Assembly: GCF_050908995.1 (NCBI RefSeq)
Contig: NC_135118.1
Coordinates: 6,820,001 to 6,884,000, forward strand
Direction: 5' to 3'
Source: Andrena cerasifolii
Taxonomy: Eukaryota; Arthropoda; Insecta; Hymenoptera; Andrenidae
DNA length: 64,000 nucleotides
Under the pieces are notes generated by a model that was not told the origin of the DNA, did not search any database, and worked only from the letters and a program-made list of their open reading frames with translations. The position numbers were made by a program, and so were the translations under genes. Below are positions 10,047 to 21,867 of the stretch, in pieces (the first letter of the stretch is position 1; each line of letters begins with the position of its first letter).

Positions 10047-10998
10047 AGATAATGGATACTTAACAACTACTTCATGTTCGTCGTTATATATCGCGTCTTG
10101 GCTTCTTAGGATCGTATAACTATGACAAGGTCTACAGATACGTGGCCAAAAGTAATATTGAGTAGTATGTTTATTATCGTTTTTGTCGTATATGTGGCGT
10201 TTCTTCGCTTGGTTATGTACTTTCTTTCTTTTTTTTTACCAGAAAACAGATCTTTGCGTGATCGAATGGTCTGTAAGGAGATTGACCCTGTGGACACTGC
10301 TTAAATACCTTTACGCAGTATCGAGTTATGTTCGTGTTACTTAATACTTAAGTATACAGGACGCTGGTTCGCGAATCGATGATGTTTCTGCGAGCGATTA
10401 TAATTGATTTTGTAAGCAAATACAAACAGGACACTTACTAGGAGCAGTGATGAATTATTACCTCTATCTGCAGAACTTCACACTCCTTCCCTGAAATGCA
10501 AGGTAGTGGTTTAGTTTACTCGTATAATTATTATACGCTATATAAGCACTTACGGATCTGTTTCCAGAAATTTTGGAGGAGCACAGCCTACATTCGCACC
10601 TAAAATAAGGTGAATTTAAAAATATTCGCAAGCATATCTACTCAACCTTAATTCCCACGCACTGACGTTTGAGGCCGGGAAAAAGAGTTCCTCAGTTTCT
10701 GTATCCTCTGACACACGCTGGACCATCCGCGTCTGATTATATTTTGAAGTCTCCTAAGTTTCAATCGCCGGTAAAGTCATTTCATTTCGCAAGCAGGACG
10801 CGTTATTATTTAAGTAATTCTAACTTTGCGGTGGGGGGTGTGCATTGGCATTTTTCTGGACGCAGTCTTCCTCTCGAAAGTATACTTTCCGATTTATCCG
10901 AGCGCCTTTTGCTCCTCTTCGCGTTTCGCTTCCCCTGAAAGTGAGAATAGCGATACAAAATACAAGTCCGTTGTATGTAATAAAAGAATTGAAAGTCA
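10047..10998. other. Unassigned intergenic DNA
   Basis: No gene or repeat family recognised. Short open frames (60-100 codons) occur on both strands without convincing splice context or motif content. Confidence 0.4.
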
Positions 10999-11173
10999 CT
11001 ACTGTAAAACTTGATTCTTTACTGTATTTTTCGTGCAACAACACTCGCTGTACTTCGATAGAAGGGCGCAAGACGAGGGACGCTTGCATCCCCTCGAAGT
11101 GGACCTTGTGGCGCATATACAAAGTGATTTCAGGAGCTTGTTGTCCCGATCGCTTCCTCTTCCCCGTGACTTC

Positions 11174-11266
11174 TTACACCATGAACAGGATTTCTTTTTC
11201 CTTCTCCTTGTCGCCGTGCTTCGAGGTTTTCGTGGCACTTCCCTCTTGCAATGGCAAATGGTCCTT
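11174..11266 (-). CDS. Possible terminal coding exon segment, Lys/Glu-rich, unassigned
   Basis: On the minus strand, 30 codons run from a stop at 11267-11269 to TAA at 11174-11176 and read as a charged peptide containing SKHGDKEKEKEILFMV. Codon third positions look gene-like. The same frame continues beyond the stop as another plausible stretch (RHKVHFEGMQASLVLRPS), so either the stop is real and the rest is chance, or this is a decayed exon. No splice model joins it cleanly to the candidate exon just upstream, because the gap between them is too short for an intron. Not recognised. Confidence 0.18.
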   Translation of the reverse strand, partial: KDHLPLQEGSATKTSKHGDKEKEKEILFMV

Positions 11267-11270
11267 TTAC

Positions 11271-11335
11271 CTGGCCGTGGTTCTAGGAAACTTGGGCCGG
11301 ATTTGCTTGACTTCATAGACCGCTTACTCTTTACA
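11271..11335 (-). CDS. Possible 65-nt internal coding exon, unassigned
   Basis: Read on the minus strand, acceptor gtttcgtttacag and donor ccag/gtaaaa bracket 65 nt with a single open frame, encoding KSKRSMKSSKSGPSFLEPRP. The flanking consensus is good but the peptide is not recognised. Phase does not match the candidate exon at 12235-12303 directly, so at least one further exon would be needed if both belong to one gene. Confidence 0.2.
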
Positions 11336-11436
11336 CTGTAAACGAAACATCGTCGGAGTTCTCCTGAGAACTCAAGTACTCTATGAACAAAATTTACGTC
11401 GCAATTTCCACCTTCTTTTTATCTGGAATCACTGTA

Positions 11437-11993
11437 CACTACCGGCGAAAAGTTTGGAAGCACCCTATGAATTGAAGGAAACAAGGTTTTTATCCTGAAA
11501 AAACTAATGTAAGTAATCCCTTTGCGTGGTAAGATATTAAAACTAGGGATGAGCCATCGAACGCCAAGAAATTTTCGAGAATTCGAAAGTTTGCACTTTT
11601 CTTCGTGATTCGAAACTCTCGAAAACCAGATAAGGAAATGTATAAAATTGTTTGCAGCGTGCTTCGAGAATTTGTATATTATATTTTTCTTTCTATTTTC
11701 CTTAACTATGGTCCATAGAGATTTGCGCGAAAGTTTTGTTCACTTCAGTTCCTAAAGCAAGATATTATACACTTACAATAGAGAATTAGCACTTGCAAAT
11801 TTCCAGAGTTTCGAGTTTTGCAGCTTTACAGACTTTCGGGTTTCGAGAATTTGAAAATTAGGTTCGAACCCACCCCTAATGAAAATGTATGGGAATCGGG
11901 AGCACTGCAATCGCCACTAAAATCCTTCTAATTAGAAAGATATTTATCATACAACGTGATTTCAAGTGCTTCCAAAACTTTTCGCCGGTATTG
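11437..11993. mobile_element. Tc1/mariner-like MITE with TA target duplication
   Basis: The left end cactaccggcgaaaagtttg and the right end, in reverse complement caataccggcgaaaagtttt, form TIRs of about 27 bp, each continuing into ggaagcac. TA dinucleotides flank both ends (11435-11436 and 11994-11995), as expected for the Tc1/mariner superfamily. There is no transposase. The interior appears to hold a second nested element. Confidence 0.82.
11544..11878. mobile_element. Possible hAT-like MITE nested in the Tc1-like MITE
   Basis: The left end tagggatgagccatcgaa resembles the reverse complement of the right end, taggggtgggttcgaa. The flanking octamers attaaaac and atgaaaat agree at 6 of 8 positions, compatible with a decayed 8-bp target duplication. 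The inside is rich in ttcgaga/tctcgaa motifs. TIRs are imperfect, so this is tentative. Confidence 0.45.
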
Positions 11994-12234
11994 TACATAT
12001 TTCGGGACATCCTGTATTTCGTTAATGCTCGCTTATCGCGTTAGGATTAGGTAATGTGTCCAGTGGTATGTCTAGGCTCGGTATCGGTGGTTATCTGTTG
12101 ATTCATTGAAATGCCATGGGAATGAGGATCCTAGAGAATGCAAGGTCGAAAAGGATCTGTTGCGTCTGTTGGTGCTTCTCACGGGAGTATGCAACAAAGA
12201 CAGTAATTTATTTATTTCGCTATTAGCCTCTCAC

Positions 12235-12303
12235 CGTATCGTCTGCTGCGTGTTCGTCGACGTGGAATATTCTGTCGCCGGCTTCGAGGCCTGGCATTTC
12301 TTG
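12235..12303 (-). CDS. Candidate 69-nt internal coding exon, unassigned
   Basis: On the minus strand the acceptor agctttttttcag and the donor gatacg/gtgaga enclose exactly 23 codons that read QEMPGLEAGDRIFHVDEHAA and then DDT. Both splice sites fit insect consensus, the pyrimidine tract is strong, and the peptide has a natural composition. AGDRI recalls a PDZ-type GDRI motif, but the stretch is too short for an assignment. It is the best evidence for a minus-strand gene in 11-13.7 kb; the other candidate exons are weaker and phases are not reconciled. Confidence 0.35.
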
Positions 12304-12437
12304 CTGAAAAAAAGCTGACAATTTTTGAACGTGGAAAATACTTTGCCGAGGATACAAGGCAAATGGCCTCGACCCATTAACGCGCAAATTGTTTTTTTTT
12401 CCTTTGAAAATTCATTTCAAATTCGCGCTTGTGGATA

Positions 12438-13178
12438 TTAAGGAGACCTTCCGATCTAAAAGTCGATTTTTTTTATTTCATTTTGCGAATGTTCAACCTT
12501 TTAGGAATACGTGTTTAAAAGGATTTGTTGGAATTCGTAAAATTCCCGAAGTTATAGGCATTTGAGTAGCGGCGAATGCATGGGCTACAACCGGCCACTC
12601 GGCGCCCAGGTAAAACTTTAAAAGCGTTTTTCTCGAAACAGTGTTCTCAAAACGGTGGGACCTGTATTCCCAAAAGTTATTATCCGATTGAACTGAAACT
12701 TTTTTTATTTTGAAGAATATACTTCTAGCTAGGGGGGATGCAAGAAAAAAATACAACAAATTGAAAATTTATAATTTTCTAAGGCGTCGAAAGGATGAAA
12801 ACTATAGGGAAAAAGTGATTTCAAACTTCAAGTGTCGTTATTTTCTAAAAAAAAGTGATTTTTGTATTTTTTCTGGCTCCCCCCCCCCTAGCCGGAAGTA
12901 TATTCTCCAAAATAAAAAAAGTTTCAGTCGAATCGGATAATAACTTTTGGGAGATACAGGTCCCACCGATTTGGATCAATTTTTTGACGCCTTGACTTTA
13001 ATGACTCCCCAGTGCCGTCTGCAATGATTACTTATAAAACAAAAAATATATTTCTATAATATAAGACATCCTTAATGCAATGCAAAAAGTCCCATTAAAT
13101 TATATAAAGTAGTTTTCCTTTAATTAATTCCTAAAGATCACCTATTTTTCGGGGCTCTAGACCGGAAGGTCCCCTTAA
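12438..13178. mobile_element. TTAA-flanked fold-back element, non-autonomous
   Basis: The left end ttaaggagaccttccgatct and the right end, in reverse complement ttaaggggaccttccggtct, are near-identical TIRs including a TTAA target duplication. Inside, about 85 bp at 12656-12737 (ctgtattcccaaaagttatt onward) is repeated inverted at 12885-12968. There is no transposase. TTAA duplications are used by piggyBac and Kolobok elements; the TIR does not decide between them. A C-run sits at the inner edge of the right arm. Confidence 0.78.
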
Positions 13179-13501
13179 ACTGAAAGTGTCAATACAGGCT
13201 TTCAGAGACAAATAATTTGTGCCAACGTACAGGGGAAATTAACAGGAAGGATTATCGAGAACGTTGCCGCCTTCCACTTTTCAAATTACATTGAACTCTT
13301 CTAACAGAATTATACCGAAAAGTACATGGAAATTTTTCTTCTTTTCATCGAGCTCTTTGTGTTTGGAAGCGTTGGTCGATAAGGGGTGCGTGGTCGTTAA
13401 CGAGGTCATTTACCTTCCTGCATATCTTTATTTTCATTTTCGCCGTTTTACTGGAGGCGAAATGACCTCGGAGTATGTACTGAAGAACGGTTGAATACTT
13501 T

Positions 13502-13681
13502 TTACAAATCTTTATGCGACTCGGTGTCCTCGATCTCTCCGCCCGATTTTGTGATCTCTTTTTCGACCTCGAGCACTTGGACCTTCTCCTTTCCGATTTT
13601 GGTGCCCTCGAAGTGGTGGCTGAAATCTTCCGCGAGGGCTTCTTTGTCTTCTTCGTTTTAGTCTTTCGTGGTTTGCTGGCG
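13502..13681 (-). CDS. Possible coding exon, basic or acidic depending on frame, unassigned
   Basis: On the minus strand an acceptor-like cgtgtacag ends at 13682. One frame then reads a Lys/Ser/Arg-rich peptide (ASKPRKTKTKKTKKPSRK onward) across the segment. Another frame, open for 51 codons before TAA at 13502-13504, reads an acidic peptide including GKEKVQVLEVEKEITKSG and ESHKDL. Repetitive AAG/GAG-rich DNA produces both, so which frame is used, if either, is unknown. It lies upstream, in minus-strand sense, of the candidate exon at 12235-12303. Confidence 0.2.
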
Positions 13682-13689
13682 CTGTACAC

Positions 13690-14798
13690 GAATGGGTGAA
13701 GGGACTGAAGTATGTGCGAGCAGATTTAAAATAATTATTCTATACCTCGCAAGATACTTATTCGCCGGGCATATTGGATCGTTACATTTCTTGGGCATTT
13801 TCTGTTACTTTATACGGAATTCTGATCTGTAAGAAATATAGGCATCGCGTATAATCGAGATCGAATATCTCGGAAGGGAACGGTAAACTTTGTATATAGT
13901 TTATAATTACCTAGTGGCGTTGATTAACCTCCCGGTACCAAGGGGGATACGCGTGCCTCAACATTTTCTTCTCCTTCTAGTTTTTCGTACATCTTCCTCC
14001 AAATATTTGCTCATTTTAGTAATCGTTGGAGTTCATTGTCATTGCTAATTTATAATGATGGATCGGCGCGCGAATTATTTTATTCTGTCTATTCTAAGGT
14101 GTAGTTGCGTGTAACCTATTGATTTTAATTATGCATTACAGTGACAGGCGATCCGATTCAGAGCTTGCTTCGAAAGATTCGAGTTCAATTATCGCGGGAA
14201 CGTTCGATTATAATGTCGTTTGCGCGACACATTCGCGTTAAATGTACCTGGAATAAGACCCGCGTCAACATGACTATCTTGACGTATCAGCGTTAACTAA
14301 TCGGCTTTATTAAATATCTGGTTCGCCGTGATCGGGGGGTTGGGAAGAAGTTTCCTTTGAAACACAAGCGGCTGAGATGTTGCTGCGCTTCTTGTGATTG
14401 CAGACTTTTATAATTCTGATCGATATAGTCTTCGCGATAACCGAGTATCGTTGTATTGTAACGGTATTACGAGATTTCGCTTTGTGATGCTATAAATAAT
14501 TTTTATAGCGACGTAAACAATGTCGCTGTGAATAATATAAGGAGAGACAACATATTCTTATCTCGAAGGAGATTAATTTTTATGCAACGTAGGTAGGATG
14601 GTATGTGGGTCATTGTAGACGATTAAAGATTTAATTATTGTTCGTATAAGTAGCTGTACTTGCATGACGACTTAAAATTATAAATTGCAAGGAAAATTGC
14701 ACAATCTCTGTGGCATTGAATTGTTACTACTTACTGATAATGATAAGATGAGTGGTCAGAGAATAGAGGAAGACATAGAGGGTTGCTCTATCGCGTGC
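13690..14798. other. AT-rich unassigned DNA
   Basis: No gene, TIR pair or tandem repeat recognised in this interval. It is AT-rich and stops occur often in all frames. Confidence 0.4.
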
Positions 14799-15920
14799 AA
14801 TTGAAGGGTCGGATGCAATAACGGGACTTAGCGCTCGAAAATGGGAAAAATAATTGTCCAAACGCTAAGAAAGATTGGGAAATTAAATGTTGTTAAACTG
14901 AATTTTAAAAAATATAGTATTGTAAAGCTCGCCACGACACACATTTTTTTCTATTTACAGTTTGTTCATCCAATCATTACTATTCGAGCTAAAAATTATA
15001 AACAAAAAATTCTTCATCGTCCAAAATCATTATTTCGTTAAATATAAATTGCGGTAACTTGAGTAAATATTAACGAATCCTTATGAAACTTAAAACATAA
15101 CTGTAAGAAACTCTAGCGAAGCCGTAAAATGTATGCGCAAAACCCTTATGTTAACAAATATAATAATATTTAATTAAAAAGTAATACTGGACATAAATCA
15201 TGCTTTTCAACGTTCGCCGTTGAAAAGTATCGAGGCAATTTTGAGGTACATATAACTTGCAGCGATAAAGTTTATCCTTAATATACAAGAAATATTTTCC
15301 CCAATTTTCACACTGATTAATAAATAATTGTAGAAGATATGACGATATATATAAATTCCGCGCGGCACCAATAGTCAACGCGAGTGCTAAGACTGCTAAG
15401 TAGCACATTATACGCAGCTGCTGACTGCTGGTGGCGCGCGAGCTTTATATATATCGTCATATCTTCTACAATTATTTATTAACCAGTGTGAAAAATGGTG
15501 AAAATCTTTCTTGTATTTTAAGGAAAAACATTGTCGCTGCAAGTTATCTGTACGTTGAAAAACATGGGTTATGTCCAGTATTACTTTTTAATTAAATATT
15601 ATTACATTTTTTAATATAAGGATTTTGTGCATACATTTTACAGCTTCGCTAGAGGTTTCTGAGTTTTATGTTTCAAGCCTCATAAGGATCCGGTAATATT
15701 TACTCGAGTTACCGCAATTTATGTTTAACGAAATAATGATTTTGGACGATGAACAATTTTTTGTTTATAATTTATGCTCGAATAATTTTTAGCTTTACAA
15801 CACTATATTTTTTAAAATTCAGTTTAACAACATTTAATTTTCCAATCATCCTTAGCGTTTGGACAATAATTTTTCCCATTTTCGAGCGCTAGTCCCCTTA
15901 TTGCATCCGACCCTTCAATT
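14799..15920. mobile_element. 1.1-kb palindromic fold-back element
   Basis: The left end aattgaagggtcggatgcaa pairs with the right end ttgcatccgacccttcaatt. The pairing extends, with indels, to the centre, where gtagaagatatgacgatata (from about 15331) pairs with tatatcgtcatatcttctac (to about 15470). The arms are about 14799-15369 and 15430-15920; the left arm has roughly 55 bp (about 14930-14985) that is missing from the right. The loop is near 15370-15430. No transposase is present, and the target duplication is not resolved. Confidence 0.85.
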
Positions 15921-16000
15921 AACGTGGCATAGGTATTTTAGCTTAAAAAATAATACAATTGTTTCTTATCCGCTCGTAATCACAGTCATAAGGATATCAC

Positions 16001-16960
16001 AGTCATTGTAAAATTAAATCACAGTTCACTTAGTGATCAAGCACGATGAAATTAAACGAAGAAATCTCAATTAACCAACTGGTTGCACCATAATCTCCCA
16101 AATAAGAATCATAATTTAGAGACTAACAAGGAGAGTATTTTAGGTGTCCGCCTCCGATCATTTTGATTTTTGGATATGTTATAGAGGATCGAAAAGTAAG
16201 AAATACGTGTTTTTTTATTTTTCCCCGTTTTCATATTTGGGAGGGTGAAAACTGCGTTCAAAGTTAGGGTTGAAAAATCATTTTTGTGGAATATCTCGAG
16301 AACTATTAGAGATAGGGGAATAGTGTCAATGGACGAATTTTGTGTCTTTGAATGCGAAATATGTCTGACTCGCCAGATTTTCAAAAATCCACAAAAATGA
16401 TTTTTCAACCCTAACTTTGAACGCAGTTTTCACCCCTCAAACATGAAAACGGGGAAAAATAAAAAAACACGTATTTCTTATTTTTCGGACCTCTATAACA
16501 TATCCAAAAATCAAAATGATCGGAGGCGGACACCTAAAATACTCTCCTTGTAAGTAGATTTAGAATAGATCTAGTGATTTAGAGATCCACTTCCCGATCG
16601 ATCACGACGAAATCAAAGAAAGATAAATCGCACCCTACTAACCGAATGTGAAATTAATTAAGCAGCAGGTCGCAGCGTGATCTCCCAAATAAAATTCACC
16701 AACATCACGGGCACAGGGAACAGAAGCTATCCTGTGCAAGAATATTCATCTCTCCTTGAAGTGATCGCGACATTAAGTACCCCGCAGAAGCCATAAAAAC
16801 CAAATCACCCACTTCTCGATCACGGGCAAAATCAAAGGAAGATAAATCAAGCCCGACTAACCAAGATACCGAACTAATTAAGCAGCATGTCGCAGCGTAA
16901 TCTGCCAAATAAAAGTGATCAGCGTTGCCGGGACAGGGAGCACGAGCTATCAGATGCAAG
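16001..16960. repeat. Divergent low-copy tandem repeat of about 218 bp
   Basis: Segments starting gatcacgacgaaatcaaaga (16604) and gatcacgggcaaaatcaaag (16822) are about 218 bp apart. They share aattaagcagca, tcgcagcgt, gccaaataaaa or tcccaaataaaa, and a cacagggaac/gacagggagc motif. A third, shorter, more diverged relative (gatcaagcacgatgaaatta, about 16037, through ctcccaaataagaa) lies left of the Harbinger-like palindrome. Confidence 0.65.
16127..16550. mobile_element. Harbinger-like palindromic MITE, copy 1
   Basis: The left arm starts caaggagagtattttaggtg and the right arm ends with its reverse complement; arms of roughly 200 bp meet near the centre. The immediate flanks are TAA on both sides (16124-16126 and 16551-16553), a 3-bp target duplication. 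A second copy at 28071-28489 is flanked by TTA. TWA 3-bp duplications are the hallmark of PIF/Harbinger elements. No open frame of substance. The insertion lies among ctcccaaataa-containing tandem repeats. Confidence 0.85.
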
Positions 16961-17845
16961 GGTACGCATTTTTCCGTGGCGCGATCGGGATCGCGAAAGT
17001 GTCACGAGCGTTGTAAAGCCGCGGCGAAGATAAAGGGGCGCTCGGTGGAAAAGAGGAATGAAGGAAGACGGGCGAACCGGAGGAACGGTTCGTGTGCACC
17101 TATCGAGCCCGTGTTCGATGTGTGCGCGAAACGGCAGCAAGAATATCGACGCCAGACTGGCGGCCGTTAGTTGTGGCCTTGCCACCGGCAATTTATTCGC
17201 AAACCTGAATATCTCCCGAGGCATTCGTTCGTTCGGCAACCTCCGTCCGTTCCAGAGCAGCAAGACCCTCTGGCAGGGAGTGCATTCGTTACTTTCCCAG
17301 TTGCTCAAGACACGACGCGACCGATGTACATGCCGAGATTAGCTCGATGATCGGGCTAACGACTCACGCCTTGACCATCCAATTACCTTGGCTAGCTGAA
17401 TCCCAAACGCGCCCGCGGAACCGCGTGGCGGCGAAGTTTTTGGAGGCGGCTCTTTGTCGGTGCTGATAAGAGAATGGTCCGGCGGAGCAGGATCTTAGAT
17501 CCAGCAGAGGAGTGGTGGTACACGAGTACTGAAGTGGCACGTATCTATCAGAGAACAGGGCATAGGTGGAATACAGAGAATCCTCGGCGAAGATTTCAGA
17601 ATTCCCTGTAGGTATTGACTGGAATTTGGTGACGGGATGGTTTTACAGAGGAAGTTACACAAGTTACAGAGGAAGAGATGAAAAGAAGAACAAAAACTTC
17701 GATACAGATCAACATTCGGTTGAAATATTTTTTTTTTATAAAACTGTTAGTTTTAAAATTGGCAAATTAACACTTGAGTGTAGAGTGTAGATGGAGATAT
17801 GAGTGTAGTTGAGGTTGTGCTTAACTTCTCTGTGACTTGAACGTT

Positions 17846-17847
17846 AA

Positions 17848-17899
<52 letters not shown>
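17846..17899. repeat. (ATT)n microsatellite
   Basis: About 18 uninterrupted att/tta triplets between acgtta and cgtctttaca. Confidence 0.95.
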
Positions 17900-17900
<1 letters not shown>

Positions 17901-18331
17901 GTCTTTACACATGCATTCTACATCTAAATTCGAATCCTCCTTCGCCTATATTTCTGCTTACTATTATAATTCCCTTCCTCCTGATATTCAAGGGTTAAAT
18001 TCCTTTCCTGATTTTAAATGTAAAGCTCGACGATATACATCTCTACACTACTCCTAACCCACCTCTATATTCTTTCTTTTTCTTGTCTCGTCCATGTCTA
18101 TCCATTTACGTCTATGCTTTTTATTTTGCTTATGCGTCATAAATTGTTCCTCTTAACTTTTCTCCTTTTTTTTCCTTTCCTTTCCTAGCTTTAGTTTCAG
18201 TTTTAATTATTTAGTTACGGTTAGGCTTCTAACAGTCTTGTACCGCAGCCTCGCCTTTTACTTCTATGCTCTATGCACTACTGTTATTCGTATATTTACC
18301 AAGTAATAGAGACGATTAATAATAGATAAAC

Positions 18332-18353
18332 AATATATATATATATATATATA
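18332..18353. repeat. (AT)n microsatellite
   Basis: About 11 uninterrupted at dinucleotides between gataaaca and aacaaactg. Confidence 0.9.
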
Positions 18354-21182
18354 ACAAACTGTTCCATTAATAAAGAAGATCGATCAACGTTTGGATCAAA
18401 ACTTGGGAGCCATAATCTGGAGAGAAGCGATCCATCGCTATAAGTCAAGAGAGCTTGTTCTCCTCACTGTTTGTAACTTGAACAGCTACGGAAGTAGATG
18501 TACAGTGGTATTCTCCGTGTGACCCACCCTCCACACGGTTGCTTCCAGTGCCCACCAGAAATTACGGCAGAATTTCCCGATGTCGCCGTCCGCGAGGCGA
18601 GACATTCGAGTCGTCACCGTTTAAATTTAAACCCATTTCATGCCCCCCGTAATTCCTCCAGGATATTTCACTCGCACGGTCTTGTCCCGGCGACGAGCGC
18701 ACGCACGAGTGCATTTTATCGCTCCGCATTGTCGCGGGGTGTTAATAATTAAGAGCCGCCCCCGGTTGTACGCGAAATCATTACCACCTATTTTAAACGT
18801 CGCGAAACAAGAACTTCAGCGCCCGCCGCGATAATGGGCCCGCGTGAAAATGGACCCTTTGTGTCCTTCTGTCGGACAGGCCGTAACGAGCGGCAACGGG
18901 TCGCCGTTTGTATCCTCTACTTTATAAACGCATTGTGAGAACGTTCTTGTCCTTCTTCGGCGAAATTGTAGAAACGGAAGCCCGCGTCTACGACCGGAGG
19001 CTTTAACAAAGATAATTACGGCAGAAGGAACTTTCCAGTTTTCATCGAGGGCCATAGGGCGCACGAAGGGAACGCCCCTTCTGCGCCAGTGTTTCCATCG
19101 GATATGAATTATGAAAGCGGACCGATAGAAGCACCGACTTTAAGAGAAATTACGTGTATTCGATTACGCGGTTAATCTAGGAGCAAATGTATGGGAACGA
19201 ATCGCCGGGGACTATTATTTTGTGTGTAAAAGGGGTTCTTAAGGCTTGCTATGAAATTATAATGAGTGGACATGGGGGAGGGAGGGCGTACACCGCGTGG
19301 CTTGTTCGATTTTCAATTCTTCTGGGACTGGGATGTAGATTGTAGAGAGAGTAGATTGGATCGGTCCTCGAAGATATGGGATTATTGGTACGTTATATTC
19401 CATTATAGATCTAACTTGATGCACTGTAATAGCTTGTCGTTATAATATTTACAAGGATTGTGTTGAAATTGTAGGAATTGCTGTAGGAATTCTTGAACTA
19501 TAATTAAACCATTTATGAATTTTTTACAAATTAGTGTCTCTAGTCCTTTCACCGTCGGTGATCACACTGGGTCCAAATGGCCCGCAATTTGATTTTGAGG
19601 TCTGGGTTAGGTAAAACATCTTCGAGGCCTCATTAAAAATGGTAATATTGTTTAAACATGATGACACTGTAAATGAAGGGTAAGGGGAAAAACGAGGAAT
19701 GCCCATTTTTCGTGATTTTGCGAGTTATACCATATTTTGCTCGTGACAACTGGGATTACTGTGCTGTCGAATCACAAAGGGTTATAAAGTTCAAATGCCC
19801 CAGTAAGATAACGTTAAAGGTAATTTCCACTCTGCACTGGAACAAGACACTTAATTTTCTCGATAAATCTGTCATGTGTTAATTTCTTTGCAAATTCATA
19901 ATGTTACATACTTTTTTTTCCAGAACATCGGTCCGTTCCATACTTATTTCCCCGACACATTTTGTTTCTTCCATATTTTGTATTATATAATAAAGAAAAT
20001 TCTTAATTACTTTTGGTGCTTTTACTTTAAAATAGACCAATTTAACATTACCACGCGTCTCATATATATACCGTTGCATATTATACGTAAAAAATATTGG
20101 TGTCTCTCGTTAATTTCGTATTTTTGCGTTTGGTTCCAAACTTATTGCCAGGGGTTGTATTATTTCACTGGGGATAGGAGCAAAGCTCTTACAATTAGTC
20201 GGGTTTAACTGAATTGCAGTTTCTTCCGGTCCTCTATACTCTATTCGGTCATGCATATGCAAACGGGATGACATCGTTGCATGGTCCGCTGTTAATTTAC
20301 ATAATTGGAGGTGCGCCGTTTTTTGCAGGACGAGTCTGTCCAGCAGCACGCCAAACGGTAGGATAATCGATGCTATATTCGTTCGAGACGCTTCCCTCTC
20401 GGTAAATGTAATTTCGGTGCACCTGAAGGAATCTACAAGGCAAAACCAAGGGGCTCTATTTTCATCGTGGTCCCGCCTTCGCGATCGGGAATTTCGCTCT
20501 GGTTTCCAAGGTTTTTCCCCCGCGTTGCAGCGGAATGGAATTGCAGTGGCGTATACGCAGGAATCGGGCGATGCGTCATCGAAGCATGTAAAAGTAACGG
20601 TGAAGGAAAAATGAAATTCGAGCAAGGACCGAAAGAAATGAGCGTGCGAATGAAATGAGAAGCGATTAGGAATTCGAGAAGGAATTTTATTGAAGGCGCT
20701 GGAAATGATTATCTGCATTCTTTTCTATCCAAACTAGGCCCAACTTGCCAACGATCTTCGAATGCGAATTCGAAACAGAAATATTCAGTTCCACGTTCAA
20801 TTTTATAAATAGAGACAAGCTGTGCTTCATTTCATGTCTACGTTGTGGAATGACGTGAACACGAAAGGAAACATAAAACAATGTTTTTTTTTTACGAGTG
20901 TAAACACATTCTTGTTGTACTCTTTGAGGGGTGCCGTTACACGCGACTACGCCCCTTGAATACACCACTGATAAAATTCCAAGAATTCCTTTTGCCAGAA
21001 GCAGGCTAGACGAGACTAGCAATAAGATTGATTCGCGCTACCAGGATTCCACCGTCTGGCTTCATCTTGCGTGCCAACGATTCAGGATTAAAGTTTCGTC
21101 CGGTAACTACTGTGTTACTGTTGAAACTGCATTGACAAGTGTTTAGGAAGTCATCACTCATTACTAGGTACAGTGGGTAAAA

Positions 21183-21720
21183 AAAGTATTGGCACACCCA
21201 CTTTTTTTTTAATATCCTGATATATTTAAGTAATATATTAATACAAAATGTGTCCTTCAATGTTTTCTAGCATACAGAAGTAGTGTATTTTTTCAGAACT
21301 CTGAATAATGTAGTTTAAACAAGTAAAAAAAGAAAAACTAAAATTTCTTACTCGAAAAAGTATTGGCACACCCACTTTTTTTTTAATATCCTGATATATT
21401 TAAGTAATATATTAATACAAAATGTGTCGTTTAATGTCTCCTAGCATACAGAAGTAGTGTATTTTTTCAGAACTCTGAATAATGTAGTTTAAACAAGTAA
21501 AAAAAGAAAAACTAAAATTTGTTACTCGAAAAAGTATTGGCACACCCACTTTTTTTTTAATATCCTGATATATTTAAGTAATATATTAATACAAAATGTG
21601 TCGTTTAATGTCTCCTAGCATACAGAAGTAGTGTATTTTTTCAGAACTCTGAATAATGTAGTTTAAACAATTAAAAAAAGAAAAACTAAAATTTCTTACT
21701 GAAAAAAGTATTGGCACACC
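21183..21720. repeat. 174-bp tandem repeats at the left end of the Tc1 element
   Basis: gtattggcacacc lies at 21186, 21360, 21534 and 21708, spaced exactly 174 bp, and the DNA between is almost identical (aatatcctgatatatttaag; cagaactctgaataatgtag). Three full units and a fourth start are present. The right end has the equivalent of one such unit, about 178 bp between its outer and inner repeat. Confidence 0.93.
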
Positions 21721-21867
21721 TACGACTGTAATAGAAAGTCCACGATTACTTGTTTTTGCTTATCTTAAACACAATTGTAAGAGCACGAATGTAAGCACAC
21801 ATTGTTTGCATGATGCACTTCGCTCAATTGATCCAGTTAGTCTGTGTTTACACTTAGTAAAGAAACC

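Larger units (their letters stand above)
16961..21168. other. Intergenic or intronic DNA with microsatellites, no gene recognised
   Basis: A CpG-rich block at about 16960-17560 and another at about 18500-19100 carry overlapping open frames on both strands (up to 129 codons) with no recognisable motif. 20110-20718 (minus) is open for 202 codons, the longest unassigned frame here. Its composition is unremarkable and no domain is seen, so chance is the best explanation. Two microsatellites are listed separately. Confidence 0.4.

Noticed and set aside
20110..20718. 202-codon minus-strand frame
   Set aside because: No recognised domain, no splice context, ordinary composition; kept only as a note in the intergenic entry.
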